Of a stretch of DNA of 10,826 nt, positions 1-6,580 are shown in pieces (position 1 is the first letter of the stretch; every line of letters starts with the position of its first letter). The DNA is from Bacilli bacterium. GTDB lineage: Bacteria > Bacillota_I > Bacilli_A > RFN20 > CAG-826. The notes beneath the pieces are model-generated. The model had not been told where the DNA came from. It made no database searches and worked only from the letters and a program-made list of their open reading frames with translations. Both the position numbers and the translations under genes were made by a program. The stretch is taken from positions 1 to 10,826 of the forward strand of contig JAFZLN010000019.1 of NCBI GenBank assembly GCA_017551465.1, read 5' to 3'.

Positions 1-429
1 GCCTTCGTTTAATGATCTAGTCGCTAAATCAAAAGGCATTTTTAATTCTTTTGTGGCGGTATCTAATATTTTATAAAAGTTATATGTGCTAATTGGTTTT
101 TCTCTTCTAGCATTAACTGCGGCCTTTAAAAAGTCAGAGTTAATAACACCTGGAATTTCAACTGGTAATTGCATACCTAAGAACAATCCGAGTTTAGAAC
201 GTTCATCAACGGATAATTCTAAAACGTTTTTATCATCAAAATAGATGGTACCTTCGGTCACCATATATCTTGGGTGACCCATAATGACATTTAATAAAGT
301 TGATTTACCGTGTCCATTAGGACCTAATAATGCGACTGTTTCGCCTTCTGAGATTTCAAGGTTTACACCTTTGAGAATTTCTTTGCCGTCAACAGTGGCG
401 TGTAAGTTGTTAATTTTTAAAGTAGACAT
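1..429 (-). CDS. sufC: Fe-S cluster assembly ATPase SufC (5' part, cut by window edge)
   Basis: This is the first 143 codons of an ABC-type ATPase. SufC partners SufB and SufD in the cytoplasmic SUF scaffold, where ATP hydrolysis drives assembly of iron-sulfur clusters. Visible features are the N-terminal beta-strand typical of ABC domains, a Walker A motif GPNGHGKST at residues 36-44, and the SufC-typical Q-loop segment MQLPVEIPGV around residues 86-95, with Gln87 as Q-loop residue. The reading frame stays open to the edge and stops just before the expected SGGE signature (last visible residues RSLNEG), so the gene is truncated by the window and not broken. The ATG at 429 is supported by GAGG at 441-438, 8 bases upstream. 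The rest of a suf operon (sufD, sufS, sufU, sufB) would be expected beyond the left edge. The gene is divergent from the lipoprotein pair. Identity as SufC rather than another ABC ATPase rests on the PVEIPGV segment and is quite firm. Confidence 0.93.
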   Translation of the reverse strand, partial: MSTLKINNLHATVDGKEILKGVNLEISEGETVALLGPNGHGKSTLLNVIMGHPRYMVTEGTIYFDDKNVLELSVDERSKLGLFLGMQLPVEIPGVINSDFLKAAVNARREKPISTYNFYKILDTATKELKMPFDLATRSLNEG

Positions 430-455
430 AGCTCTTACCTCAAATTCCGTGACAT

Positions 456-484
456 ATTCTACATATAAGAAACTACATAAGCAA
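456..484 (-). promoter_or_regulatory. Putative sufC promoter
   Basis: Reading the minus strand, a -35-like TTGCTT (484-479) is followed after 17 bases by TAGAAT (461-456), a 5/6 match to the -10 consensus, which lies 26 bases upstream of the sufC start. The -35 match is weak (TTG only), so this is a reasonable but unproven sigma-A-type promoter. It lies in the 188-base divergent region between sufC and the lipoprotein pair. Confidence 0.45.
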
Positions 485-487
485 ACG

Positions 488-531
488 ATACGATAATTTT
501 TGTTTTTTCTAACATGCTTTTCATACGATAA
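488..531. repeat. 9-bp direct repeat ATACGATAA in the sufC upstream region
   Basis: ATACGATAA occurs at 488-496 and again at 523-531, a 35-base period. The first copy is extended by an overlapping ACGAT unit (ACGATACGATAA). Both copies lie upstream of the predicted sufC -35 box. They could be paired binding sites for a regulator, but the repeat is short and the region is AT-rich, so chance is possible. Confidence 0.3.
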
Positions 532-537
532 GAGGCT

Positions 538-551
538 GTTTGTTAACAAAC
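538..551. promoter_or_regulatory. Perfect 14-bp palindrome, candidate operator
   Basis: GTTTGTTAACAAAC is a perfect palindrome with no spacer, centred between 544 and 545. It ends three bases before the predicted -35 box (555-560) of the lipoprotein pair. It has no loop and no following T-run, so it is not a terminator. Its position suits a dimeric DNA-binding protein that could activate or block the lipoprotein promoter, or act on both divergent promoters. The regulator is unknown. Confidence 0.4.
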
Positions 552-554
552 TTG

Positions 555-590
555 TTGCATTAAAAAAATAGAATATTTATAATATTCGCG
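555..590 (+). promoter_or_regulatory. Promoter of the lipoprotein operon
   Basis: TTGCAT (555-560), a 17-base spacer, and a perfect TATAAT (578-583) predict transcription from about base 590. The leader of about 28 bases contains GGAG at 606-609, 8 bases before the ATG at 618. The -10 is embedded in a 7-bp inverted repeat, GAATATT-TAT-AATATTC (571-587), which may be a protein site or simply a by-product of AT-rich sequence. Confidence 0.6.
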
Positions 591-617
591 CTGTTATTTG
601 AAAAAGGAGAGTTAAAA

Positions 618-2444
618 ATGAAGAAAAGTAAACTATCAATAACACTAGTTACTGGCTTCATTGCTGCTATGGCTTTATCCGCTTGTAGCAACGTCACTTT
701 AGATAAGAAAGCAATCGTTACATTTACTCCTTATGGTAGTAAAGAAAAGGTCGCTCTTCTTACCAACGACGTTTACAATGCCTACAAGGGTACAACCAAC
801 GGTATCAGTAAATTCTATGACAAAATCTTAGAAGTTTTAATTCGTTACGAATTTAAAGAAAAAGGCTTTAAAGGCGAAATGAATTATGACGAAATCGAGA
901 AATGGGCTACAAACCAAGTCAAAGAACAAAAAGAAACCGCTGACAAGAACGCCAAGAACAATGGAACCACTTACGACACTGAATGGGAATCAATCCTTGA
1001 AAGTAAAAACGTCGAAGATGAAAAAGGCTTAAAAGAATACTACATCTATGACAAAGAAAAATCAGTCATGGAAACCTGGTTCGCCGACGAATACTCAGCT
1101 GATGCATTAAAAGAAGAATTCTTAGGTGTTGCTGCTGATGGTTCTTCTACTGAACAAGATGTTAGATCCGCGATGCCATATCACATCCGTCACATTTTAG
1201 TGAAGGTTGAAGAAGCTTCTGCTGATGAAAAATTCTATAAAGGCACAGTGACCGAAGAACAAGCTAACAAGATCTTCAAAATCGTTGAAACATTAGCTAA
1301 AGGTGAAAAGTCCTTTACCGAAACTGCTTTAATGAGTGAAGACACCTCCAATGAAAAAGGTGGTGACGTCGGTATCGTTACAAACGTCGCTTCTTCTGTT
1401 GGTCAAACAATGGTCAATGAATTCCGTTTAGGTTTATATGCATACGACAACATCTATGATGCTACAAACGCTGCTGATGCGGCCGCTAGTATCATTCAAA
1501 AAGGTTTAGGCATTACACAAAACGTTAAGGATGCCTTACCAGCTAACGTTGTCGAAGTTCCTTATGAAGCTTTTGTTAACCTTGGTAAATACGCTGATGT
1601 TACAGCCGATGCTAACAACACTAAATTAGCCGGTGGTTCCACTGCTTTATATCCAAGAAACATCATTTGGAACAAATACTTCAACTTACACAATGTTTTC
1701 GTCATTAAGAATGCTAAGAAAGCTGACTACTCAGCCTTAGCTAACCCAAGAGATGAATTCGACAATCTTGCAAGTAACACCGTTTATGATGCTTCCTTAC
1801 CAAGATTCAACGCTCAAGGTTACTTAGTTGATGAAAAAGGTAATGTTATCGTTGGTGTTCGTAGCCAATTCGGTATCCACTTCATGGTCATTGAAGAATC
1901 TATGTATGATTACGCTGAATTCGCCACATACTATGATACAAAGTTACCAGGTGAAGAAGGTTACGATAAGAACGCTAGATCCTACGTTAACTACATCAGG
2001 TCATCTGAATTCTCAGATTATAAGAACCGTGCAGACGATATCACAAAAGCTATTAAGTCTTTTGACCAAACATATGATTATCGTTTATACAACTACCTCA
2101 AATCCCAAGTCACCATCGAATTCAAAGATGCTGCTAAAGGTTTAGGTAACAAAATTGATGAATACATCAAAGCACAACAAGAAAACAACATGTATAAGCA
2201 AGACCAAGGCTTAGCGGAAGACTGGAGAACATATACAGAAATGTTAGCCCTCCAAGAAAGCAATCGTGATGCTCAATACACCACAAAGAACGCTATTACT
2301 GGTGAAATGTCCCCAACATTAACACGTCTTGTTCCTGAAAAGGTTGCTGATGACTTCTACAAATTAAAGAATGAACCAACAGCCGTTACAGATCCAACTT
2401 ACTTAAAGTTCACTGAGGAAGGAGATTACTACTACTATGCGTAA
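618..2444 (+). CDS. Parvulin-type peptidyl-prolyl isomerase lipoprotein (PrsA/SurA-like foldase)
   Basis: This 608-residue exported lipoprotein probably helps fold secreted proteins at the outer face of the membrane. A signal peptide ends in the lipobox LSAC, with Cys23 as lipidation site. A helical, charged N-terminal region (about 30-185) resembles the chaperone part of SurA/PrsA proteins. The isomerase domain opens with RHILV (191-195, His192) and continues through a helix to SEDTSNEKGGDVG (240-252), which matches the core of PrsA. The closing strand, normally about 35-45 residues later, is FGIHFMVIEE (418-427, His421), so roughly 120-130 residues are inserted between. Both parvulin histidines are present. 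A helical tail follows. PrsA of Bacillus is about 290 residues, so this protein is double size. The stop overlaps the next gene by 8 bases. The ATG is supported by GGAG, 8 bases upstream. Isomerase family membership is firm; the substrates are unknown. Confidence 0.85.
   Translation: MKKSKLSITLVTGFIAAMALSACSNVTLDKKAIVTFTPYGSKEKVALLTNDVYNAYKGTTNGISKFYDKILEVLIRYEFKEKGFKGEMNYDEIEKWATNQVKEQKETADKNAKNNGTTYDTEWESILESKNVEDEKGLKEYYIYDKEKSVMETWFADEYSADALKEEFLGVAADGSSTEQDVRSAMPYHIRHILVKVEEASADEKFYKGTVTEEQANKIFKIVETLAKGEKSFTETALMSEDTSNEKGGDVGIVTNVASSVGQTMVNEFRLGLYAYDNIYDATNAADAAASIIQKGLGITQNVKDALPANVVEVPYEAFVNLGKYADVTADANNTKLAGGSTALYPRNIIWNKYFNLHNVFVIKNAKKADYSALANPRDEFDNLASNTVYDASLPRFNAQGYLVDEKGNVIVGVRSQFGIHFMVIEESMYDYAEFATYYDTKLPGEEGYDKNARSYVNYIRSSEFSDYKNRADDITKAIKSFDQTYDYRLYNYLKSQVTIEFKDAAKGLGNKIDEYIKAQQENNMYKQDQGLAEDWRTYTEMLALQESNRDAQYTTKNAITGEMSPTLTRLVPEKVADDFYKLKNEPTAVTDPTYLKFTEEGDYYYYA
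2415..2424 (+). promoter_or_regulatory. Ribosome binding site of the second lipoprotein, inside the first gene
   Basis: GAGGAAGGAG lies within the last codons of the preceding gene (encoding Glu-Glu-Gly), 12 bases ahead of the ATG at 2437. The ATG itself overlaps the preceding stop in the arrangement ATGCGTAA. This fixes the start of the second lipoprotein and implies translational coupling of the pair. Confidence 0.8.
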
Positions 2445-4323
2445 AAATATCTTAAAAGTATCCGCACTTGCGTTACTTAGTACATTCGCTCTCGCCTCAT
2501 GTAGTGATGACATTATTGCCAAACCACAGGCTTATGATGATAAAAACTCTCCAGTCGTCACAGTCACTGGTTACAATGGTGAGATCTACAATAACACTTT
2601 CAAAGACATCTACGATCAATATCGTGATGGCTCTCTCGCCTCTGATGTCTTAAACGAATTGTTATATCAATACTCTGTTAGTGTCTTCGGTCACTACAAC
2701 AAAGTTACCGCTAAAAAGATTAGCGAAACTCCAGAAGACGTTATCACATTGAAGGCCGCTGTTGATTCTTATAAAAACGGCGACAAGAAAGATGCTGACG
2801 CCTTCATCAAAGCCCACAGTGCTTACTGGACCAAGAACAAAGCTGGTCACCGTGTTGACGACCAAAACAAAGAAGTCGCTGACGATGCCGCTCCTGCTCA
2901 ATCCGAATATGCACGTTTAAATCAAAAGTGGGAAACAATTGAAAAACGTATCGCTGAAAAATTATATTCCGCTATCTCTGGTGGTTCTTACAGCGAAAGA
3001 AATGTTTTCAAAGAAGAAAAGTACTTACGTTCCCTTGCTAATGACATCGAAAACAACGTTCGTGCATTAACAGCCGCTGAATACTTCGAAGGTGTCTTAA
3101 CTTCCGCAGTTGAAGATGAAGATGTCTTCACAGTTCCAGCCGAAAAACTCGATGGTTCAATGGACTTCATCCTTCACCGTGCTAACTACCAAAGCAATGC
3201 GGCGTTAGACCAAATTGAAGATCCAGAACAAGATGCCACCTATGTCGAAGACAAACTCATCCCAGATATCTATCGTCAACTTTTAGTTGAACAATACATC
3301 CTCGATGAATCCTATGACACATTAGGCCGTACATCTGCCAGACACATTAGTGTTCTTTCCATCACTGAAAACAGCAAATACATCAACAAAGCTGAAACAT
3401 TAATGAAGAGATTCATTAACAACTACATCTTCAATAAAGACCGCGCAGACGACATTACACTTGATTCCTTCAAGACAGTCTCTGAAGCTTGGGTCGGTGC
3501 CTTTATGAGAGATCCAGCAAACCAAGTTGATACAAACGCTGCTTACAAGTTATCCACTGAAGCATTTGGCGCTGAAGGCTTAAAGACTGCGACAGTCCAA
3601 GGTACAGATTACAAATACTTCGAAGGCACCAACTATGGTGACATGATGGAAGACTTCAAAAAGATTAACGATAACCCAAAATTATCTGAAAACGAAGGCA
3701 CCTACACAAACAGCGGTGCTTACACAGTTGAAGTCGGTCAAGAAATCAAAACACGTGAACTTCAATTAAAGGACTACACATCCACAGGTTGGTATGTGAA
3801 ATCCGTCGGTGTTGCTGATTTACCAGATAGCATTAAGAATCAATTATTCGATATCAACGTTGCTAACGCCTTACTCGGTGATGCCTGCGTCGAATACACA
3901 TTCGATACAGCTACAAACAAATGGGGCACAAACGAAGTTGCTGGTTCCAAGAACCTTGTCAACGTCGTTGGTAAGATCAACGGTCAATACTTCCTCAGAA
4001 AGACAAGTAGCGTTTCTGACGAATCCGTCCAAAACGATATCCTCTTCAAGAGTGATAGCACATACTACATCGTCTTAGTGGAAGATGCGATTAAGAGTAA
4101 AGTTCTTAACAAAGCGACATATGCTGATTTAGAAGGTAATGAACTTACCGATGCCATGAACAAACTTGAATCCTACATCAACGAAATCGTCCAAATCGTC
4201 GCCGATAATGATACATACCAAACATTATCCAAGAAACATTGGGTCGAAAAGATGGAACTCAAGTATCACGACACAGTGGTCTACAACTACTTCAAATCAA
4301 CATTCCCAGAATTATTCGACTAA
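2437..4323 (+). CDS. Large lipoprotein, probable diverged parvulin-like foldase paralogue
   Basis: This is a 628-residue exported lipoprotein with a signal peptide ending in LASC (lipidated Cys22). I do not recognise a family with certainty. The layout echoes the preceding protein. After the lipobox comes a similar short beta-stretch, then a 'vY..Y' helix with a Leu-Leu-Tyr-rich segment (about 58-80). ARHISVLSI (301-309) resembles the RHILV opening of a parvulin domain, and STYYIVLVED (541-550) resembles its closing strand. The distance between these two points (about 240 residues) is close to that in the upstream protein (about 230). Here the second catalytic histidine is Tyr, and no GGDxG core is seen. 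I infer a paralogue that kept the chaperone shape but probably lost isomerase activity. It overlaps the upstream gene by 8 bases and is followed by a strong terminator, so the pair forms one two-gene operon. Confidence 0.8.
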   Translation: MRKNILKVSALALLSTFALASCSDDIIAKPQAYDDKNSPVVTVTGYNGEIYNNTFKDIYDQYRDGSLASDVLNELLYQYSVSVFGHYNKVTAKKISETPEDVITLKAAVDSYKNGDKKDADAFIKAHSAYWTKNKAGHRVDDQNKEVADDAAPAQSEYARLNQKWETIEKRIAEKLYSAISGGSYSERNVFKEEKYLRSLANDIENNVRALTAAEYFEGVLTSAVEDEDVFTVPAEKLDGSMDFILHRANYQSNAALDQIEDPEQDATYVEDKLIPDIYRQLLVEQYILDESYDTLGRTSARHISVLSITENSKYINKAETLMKRFINNYIFNKDRADDITLDSFKTVSEAWVGAFMRDPANQVDTNAAYKLSTEAFGAEGLKTATVQGTDYKYFEGTNYGDMMEDFKKINDNPKLSENEGTYTNSGAYTVEVGQEIKTRELQLKDYTSTGWYVKSVGVADLPDSIKNQLFDINVANALLGDACVEYTFDTATNKWGTNEVAGSKNLVNVVGKINGQYFLRKTSSVSDESVQNDILFKSDSTYYIVLVEDAIKSKVLNKATYADLEGNELTDAMNKLESYINEIVQIVADNDTYQTLSKKHWVEKMELKYHDTVVYNYFKSTFPELFD

Positions 4324-4337
4324 TCGAAAACACAATT

Positions 4338-4361
4338 AAGGAGGCTCAGACCTCCTTTTTT
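4338..4361 (+). terminator. Intrinsic terminator of the lipoprotein operon
   Basis: A perfect 7-bp stem, AAGGAGG (4338-4344) with CCTCCTT (4351-4357) and a 6-base loop, runs into six T residues (4356-4361), 14 bases after the stop. Flanking CACAA (4331-4335) and TTGTG (4360-4364) can also pair across a T-T mismatch, lengthening the hairpin. This overlaps the start of the next promoter. Confidence 0.85.
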
Positions 4362-4362
4362 G

Positions 4363-4378
4363 TGCTATCATATCCTTA
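4363..4378 (+). promoter_or_regulatory. Extended -10 promoter of the HIT gene
   Basis: TG-C-TATCAT (4363-4371) is an extended -10 element with a 5/6 hexamer. It begins one base after the T-run of the upstream terminator. No -35 box is visible at 16-18 bases. Predicted transcription starts near A4378, giving a leader of about 15 bases that contains GAGGG (4380-4384), 8 bases before the ATG at 4393. Confidence 0.55.
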
Positions 4379-4392
4379 CGAGGGTTACATAT

Positions 4393-4803
4393 ATGGAAAA
4401 AGATGTTTTTTGTAAAATCGTAGATGGTGAAATACCTTGCTATAAGTTATTTGAAGATGAAGATGTCTTAGCGTTTCTAGATATCTCTCAAGTCACTAAA
4501 GGTCATGCCTTAGTCATTCCAAAGAAACACTATGACACATTCTTATCAACACCAGAAAAGCTCATGCACAAAGTCATGGATGTCGCTCAACGTATTGGTC
4601 AAATCAGTATCCAATTCTTAGGGGCGAAAGGTGTTAATATCTTAACTAACTGCTATGAAGTTGCGGGACAAACAGTCAAGCACTTCCATGTGCACGTTAT
4701 TCCACGTTATGAAAATCATGATGGCTTTGAATTAGAAATGAAATCTAATGTTGAAGGATTAAATCTTCCAGTCATCGCGGAAACGATTAAAAACAACTTA
4801 TAA
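4393..4803 (+). CDS. hit: HIT-family nucleotide phosphoramidase/hydrolase (Hint-like)
   Basis: This 136-residue cytoplasmic protein belongs to the histidine triad family. Members hydrolyse nucleoside phosphoramidates or dinucleoside polyphosphates. The family motif is intact: His97-Phe-His99-Val-His101-Val-Ile, followed by Pro-Arg, within KHFHVHVIPR. The N-terminal FCKIVDGEIP segment and the GHALVIPKKH strand (37-46) are typical of bacterial Hit proteins, which are usually 110-145 residues long. Many relatives have a CxxC zinc pair at the N-terminus; here the first cysteine is Val (DVFC), so that site is incomplete. I chose the ATG at 4393 over the in-frame ATG at 4360 because the latter lies in the terminator T-run and promoter and has no ribosome binding site, whereas 4393 has GAGGG at 8 bases. 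It is a single-gene unit that ends at a convergent terminator. The precise substrate cannot be told from sequence. Confidence 0.92.
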   Translation: MEKDVFCKIVDGEIPCYKLFEDEDVLAFLDISQVTKGHALVIPKKHYDTFLSTPEKLMHKVMDVAQRIGQISIQFLGAKGVNILTNCYEVAGQTVKHFHVHVIPRYENHDGFELEMKSNVEGLNLPVIAETIKNNL

Positions 4804-4812
4804 AATAAAAGA

Positions 4813-4841
4813 AAAAGGATTGGCGGTTGTCCAATCCTTTT
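4813..4841. terminator. Bidirectional terminator between hit and the yhaM operon
   Basis: A perfect 11-bp stem, AAAAGGATTGG (4813-4823) with CCAATCCTTTT (4831-4841) and a 7-base loop, sits between two convergent genes. The arm ends give a T-rich tract on either strand (CCTTTTCTT on plus, CCTTTTTC on minus). It should end both the hit transcript and the four-gene minus-strand operon. Confidence 0.88.
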
Positions 4842-4857
4842 CTTATACCTTAATTAA

Positions 4858-5787
4858 TTAGTTTTTAGGCTTATAGAAGGCACGATTGTCTAATGGGAAT
4901 ACTTTATTCGAGAAGTTGCCTGGTTCGACTTCCTGAAGGGCTTTATCCACGACCACCATTTTGCTATCTAGATTATCTATTAAGGATAATAAGAGAGCTT
5001 CTTTGGTGTATGGCATCACAGGAGAGCCAAATTCTTGTTGTCCATGATGTGATAAGACCATATGTTCAAGAAGTAAAGCGGTTTCACCTTCAAGTTTAAG
5101 TTCTTCCGCGGCTTTTCTGATTTCCGCGCACATGATACTGATATGTCCTAATAATTTACCTTCTAATGAGTATTTATAAACGATTGGACCTTCAAGTTCG
5201 ATAATCTTACCTAAATCATGTAGTAAACAACCAGTAATCATTAAATCATGGTCCGCACCATAGATTGGGGCAAGGTAGTTAGCAAGGTCCGCCATAGTAA
5301 CACTATGCATTAATAAACCACTACTATATTCATGGTGAATAGAGACCGCTGCAGGGAAGGAGAAAATCTTATCGCCGAACTTATTAATCATATATTTTAA
5401 GATCTTTTGGCAATCTTCGTTCTTGACCGAGGCTACGTGATTATTAAACTTTGCAATTAATTCCTCTTTAGAGACCGGAGGAGCCTTCACAAACTTCTCG
5501 ACGTCTATTTGTTCAAGAGGCACTAATTCGGCGGTTAGAATCTTTAATTGCAATTGTTCTTTATATTTATTTGTTTCACCGGTAATGGCTAAAACATTAC
5601 CAACAATAAAGATTTGTTCATCCGCTACTGTGGCATCCCACTTTTTAGCGACGATTGAACCACTAGCATCTCTTAATTCAACAGATAAATACGCTCCACC
5701 ATTAGCGTTCACACCTTTAGAGACATTTCCTAATAAGAATTGTCCTTCAATGTGTTCGTGATCATTAAAATCCACTATCATCTTCAT
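4858..5787 (-). CDS. yhaM: 3'-5' exoribonuclease YhaM (OB-fold plus HD domain)
   Basis: This 309-residue cytoplasmic metal-dependent nuclease has close to the usual YhaM length (314 in B. subtilis). YhaM trims 3' ends of RNA and can act on single-stranded DNA. The N-terminal part (about 10-90) is an OB-fold nucleic-acid-binding domain (strands QFLLGNVSKG, AYLSVELRDASG, VGNVLAITG). The HD phosphohydrolase domain follows, with His-His at 151-152, His161 in GLLMHSV, the HD pair His190-Asp191 in CLLHDLGK, His215 in LGHIS, His247-His248 in SHHGQQEFGSP, and Asp271 in LIDNLDSK. I place the start at ATG 5787 because GGAGG at 5801-5797 is 9 bases upstream. A longer reading from TTG at 5793 would leave only 3 bases. 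It overlaps the end of recX by 23 bases and is the last gene of the operon. Confidence 0.93.
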   Translation of the reverse strand: MKMIVDFNDHEHIEGQFLLGNVSKGVNANGGAYLSVELRDASGSIVAKKWDATVADEQIFIVGNVLAITGETNKYKEQLQLKILTAELVPLEQIDVEKFVKAPPVSKEELIAKFNNHVASVKNEDCQKILKYMINKFGDKIFSFPAAVSIHHEYSSGLLMHSVTMADLANYLAPIYGADHDLMITGCLLHDLGKIIELEGPIVYKYSLEGKLLGHISIMCAEIRKAAEELKLEGETALLLEHMVLSHHGQQEFGSPVMPYTKEALLLSLIDNLDSKMVVVDKALQEVEPGNFSNKVFPLDNRAFYKPKN

Positions 5788-6580
5788 ATGCAAAATCCTC
5801 CAATACTTTTCTAATCTCTTGATACTTATACCCCTTATTAATTAAAGCGGCATAAATCTTTTGTTTAAGTTGATAACCTTCGTATTTCTTTTCATAACGA
5901 TTTTTAATCTTTTCATAGTCTTTTTTAAGAAGGTCTATTTCAACTTTATTATTTTGCTTTTTTAAATCATTTACTGTTTCTCTTGCGATGTCGTGATTAA
6001 AGCCTTGTGATAGATAGGCTTGATAGATATGCTTTTTCTTACTTTCATAGGCATAACGGCTATATTTCTTATCTAATTTATCAAGTAAGGCTTTGGCTTT
6101 CTTCCTTTCAAGGCTTTGAGGGAAGTTAACTTTATTGATTAAGGCATCTGGAATACCTTTATCTTTTAAATGCTTAACGATTTTGTTTTGGCCAAAGTTT
6201 CTTTCATTGTCCCAGGCGATTAAGTCTTGCATAAAGGCTTTATCATCTAATAAATCGTTTTCTTTTAATTTTGCGATGACTTTTTTCGCCGCGGCGTAGT
6301 TATCTTCTTTTTTAAGAAGTTTTTCTAACATCTCTTTTTCACTGAGGTGTTTTTTGCTCACTATTTGTAAAGCGTAGTTAAGCAAGGTTGATATCGCAGT
6401 GATTTCTTCTAAACTGGCGATATCTTTACTAGTTAAGTTCTTGCCCGCGTATAAATAAAAGGATACAAACGCTTCTTTAGATATCTTTAATGGCTCACCT
6501 TTAAAGAACGATAAGGTCACGTGATCCTTATACATTTTGATATTTTTAATTTTACGACTACCAGTATTTGCGGATGGCAC
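5765..6580 (-). CDS. recX: Recombination regulator RecX
   Basis: This 271-residue cytoplasmic protein binds RecA filaments and modulates recombination and the SOS response. Its length fits Firmicute RecX (264 in B. subtilis). After an N-terminal strand region (KIKNIKMYKDHVTLSF, GEPLKIS), the rest is repeated three-helix units typical of RecX. They lie roughly at 66-115 (LNYALQIVSKKHLSEKEM to ENDLLDDKAF), 118-152 (IAWDNERNFGQNKIVKHL, KGIPDALI), 170-205 (SQGFNHDIA) and 220-265 (INKGYKYQEIRKVL). The start is a GTG at 6580 with a GAGGG-type ribosome binding site 9 bases upstream. An internal ATG at 6535 has no such site and would remove the conserved first strand. It overlaps the glycosyltransferase end by 23 bases and yhaM by 23 bases. 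recA itself is not in view. The protein is very rich in lysine, and the DNA uses more A/T-ending codons than the lipoprotein pair. Confidence 0.9.
   Translation of the reverse strand: MPSANTGSRKIKNIKMYKDHVTLSFFKGEPLKISKEAFVSFYLYAGKNLTSKDIASLEEITAISTLLNYALQIVSKKHLSEKEMLEKLLKKEDNYAAAKKVIAKLKENDLLDDKAFMQDLIAWDNERNFGQNKIVKHLKDKGIPDALINKVNFPQSLERKKAKALLDKLDKKYSRYAYESKKKHIYQAYLSQGFNHDIARETVNDLKKQNNKVEIDLLKKDYEKIKNRYEKKYEGYQLKQKIYAALINKGYKYQEIRKVLEDFAYEDDSGF

Noticed and set aside
284..496. Plus-strand open frame antisense to sufC
   Set aside because: It is the complement of a clear ABC ATPase and has no family features; it is a shadow frame.
571..587. Inverted repeat GAATATT-TAT-AATATTC as a hairpin or terminator
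   Set aside because: The loop is 3 bases, the stem is all A/T apart from the end pairs, and there is no T-run. It contains the lipoprotein -10 box, so it is better read as promoter sequence.
4360..4392. N-terminal extension of the HIT protein from an ATG at 4360
   Set aside because: It starts in the terminator T-run and spans the promoter and ribosome binding site. The family N-terminus begins at 4393, which has GAGGG at the right distance.
5788..5793. TTG start at 5793 for yhaM
   Set aside because: Only 3 bases separate it from GGAGG, whereas ATG 5787 has 9 bases.
6533..6535. Internal ATG of recX as the true start
   Set aside because: It has no ribosome binding site and would remove the conserved first strand. 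The GTG at 6580 has a GAGGG site at 9 bases.
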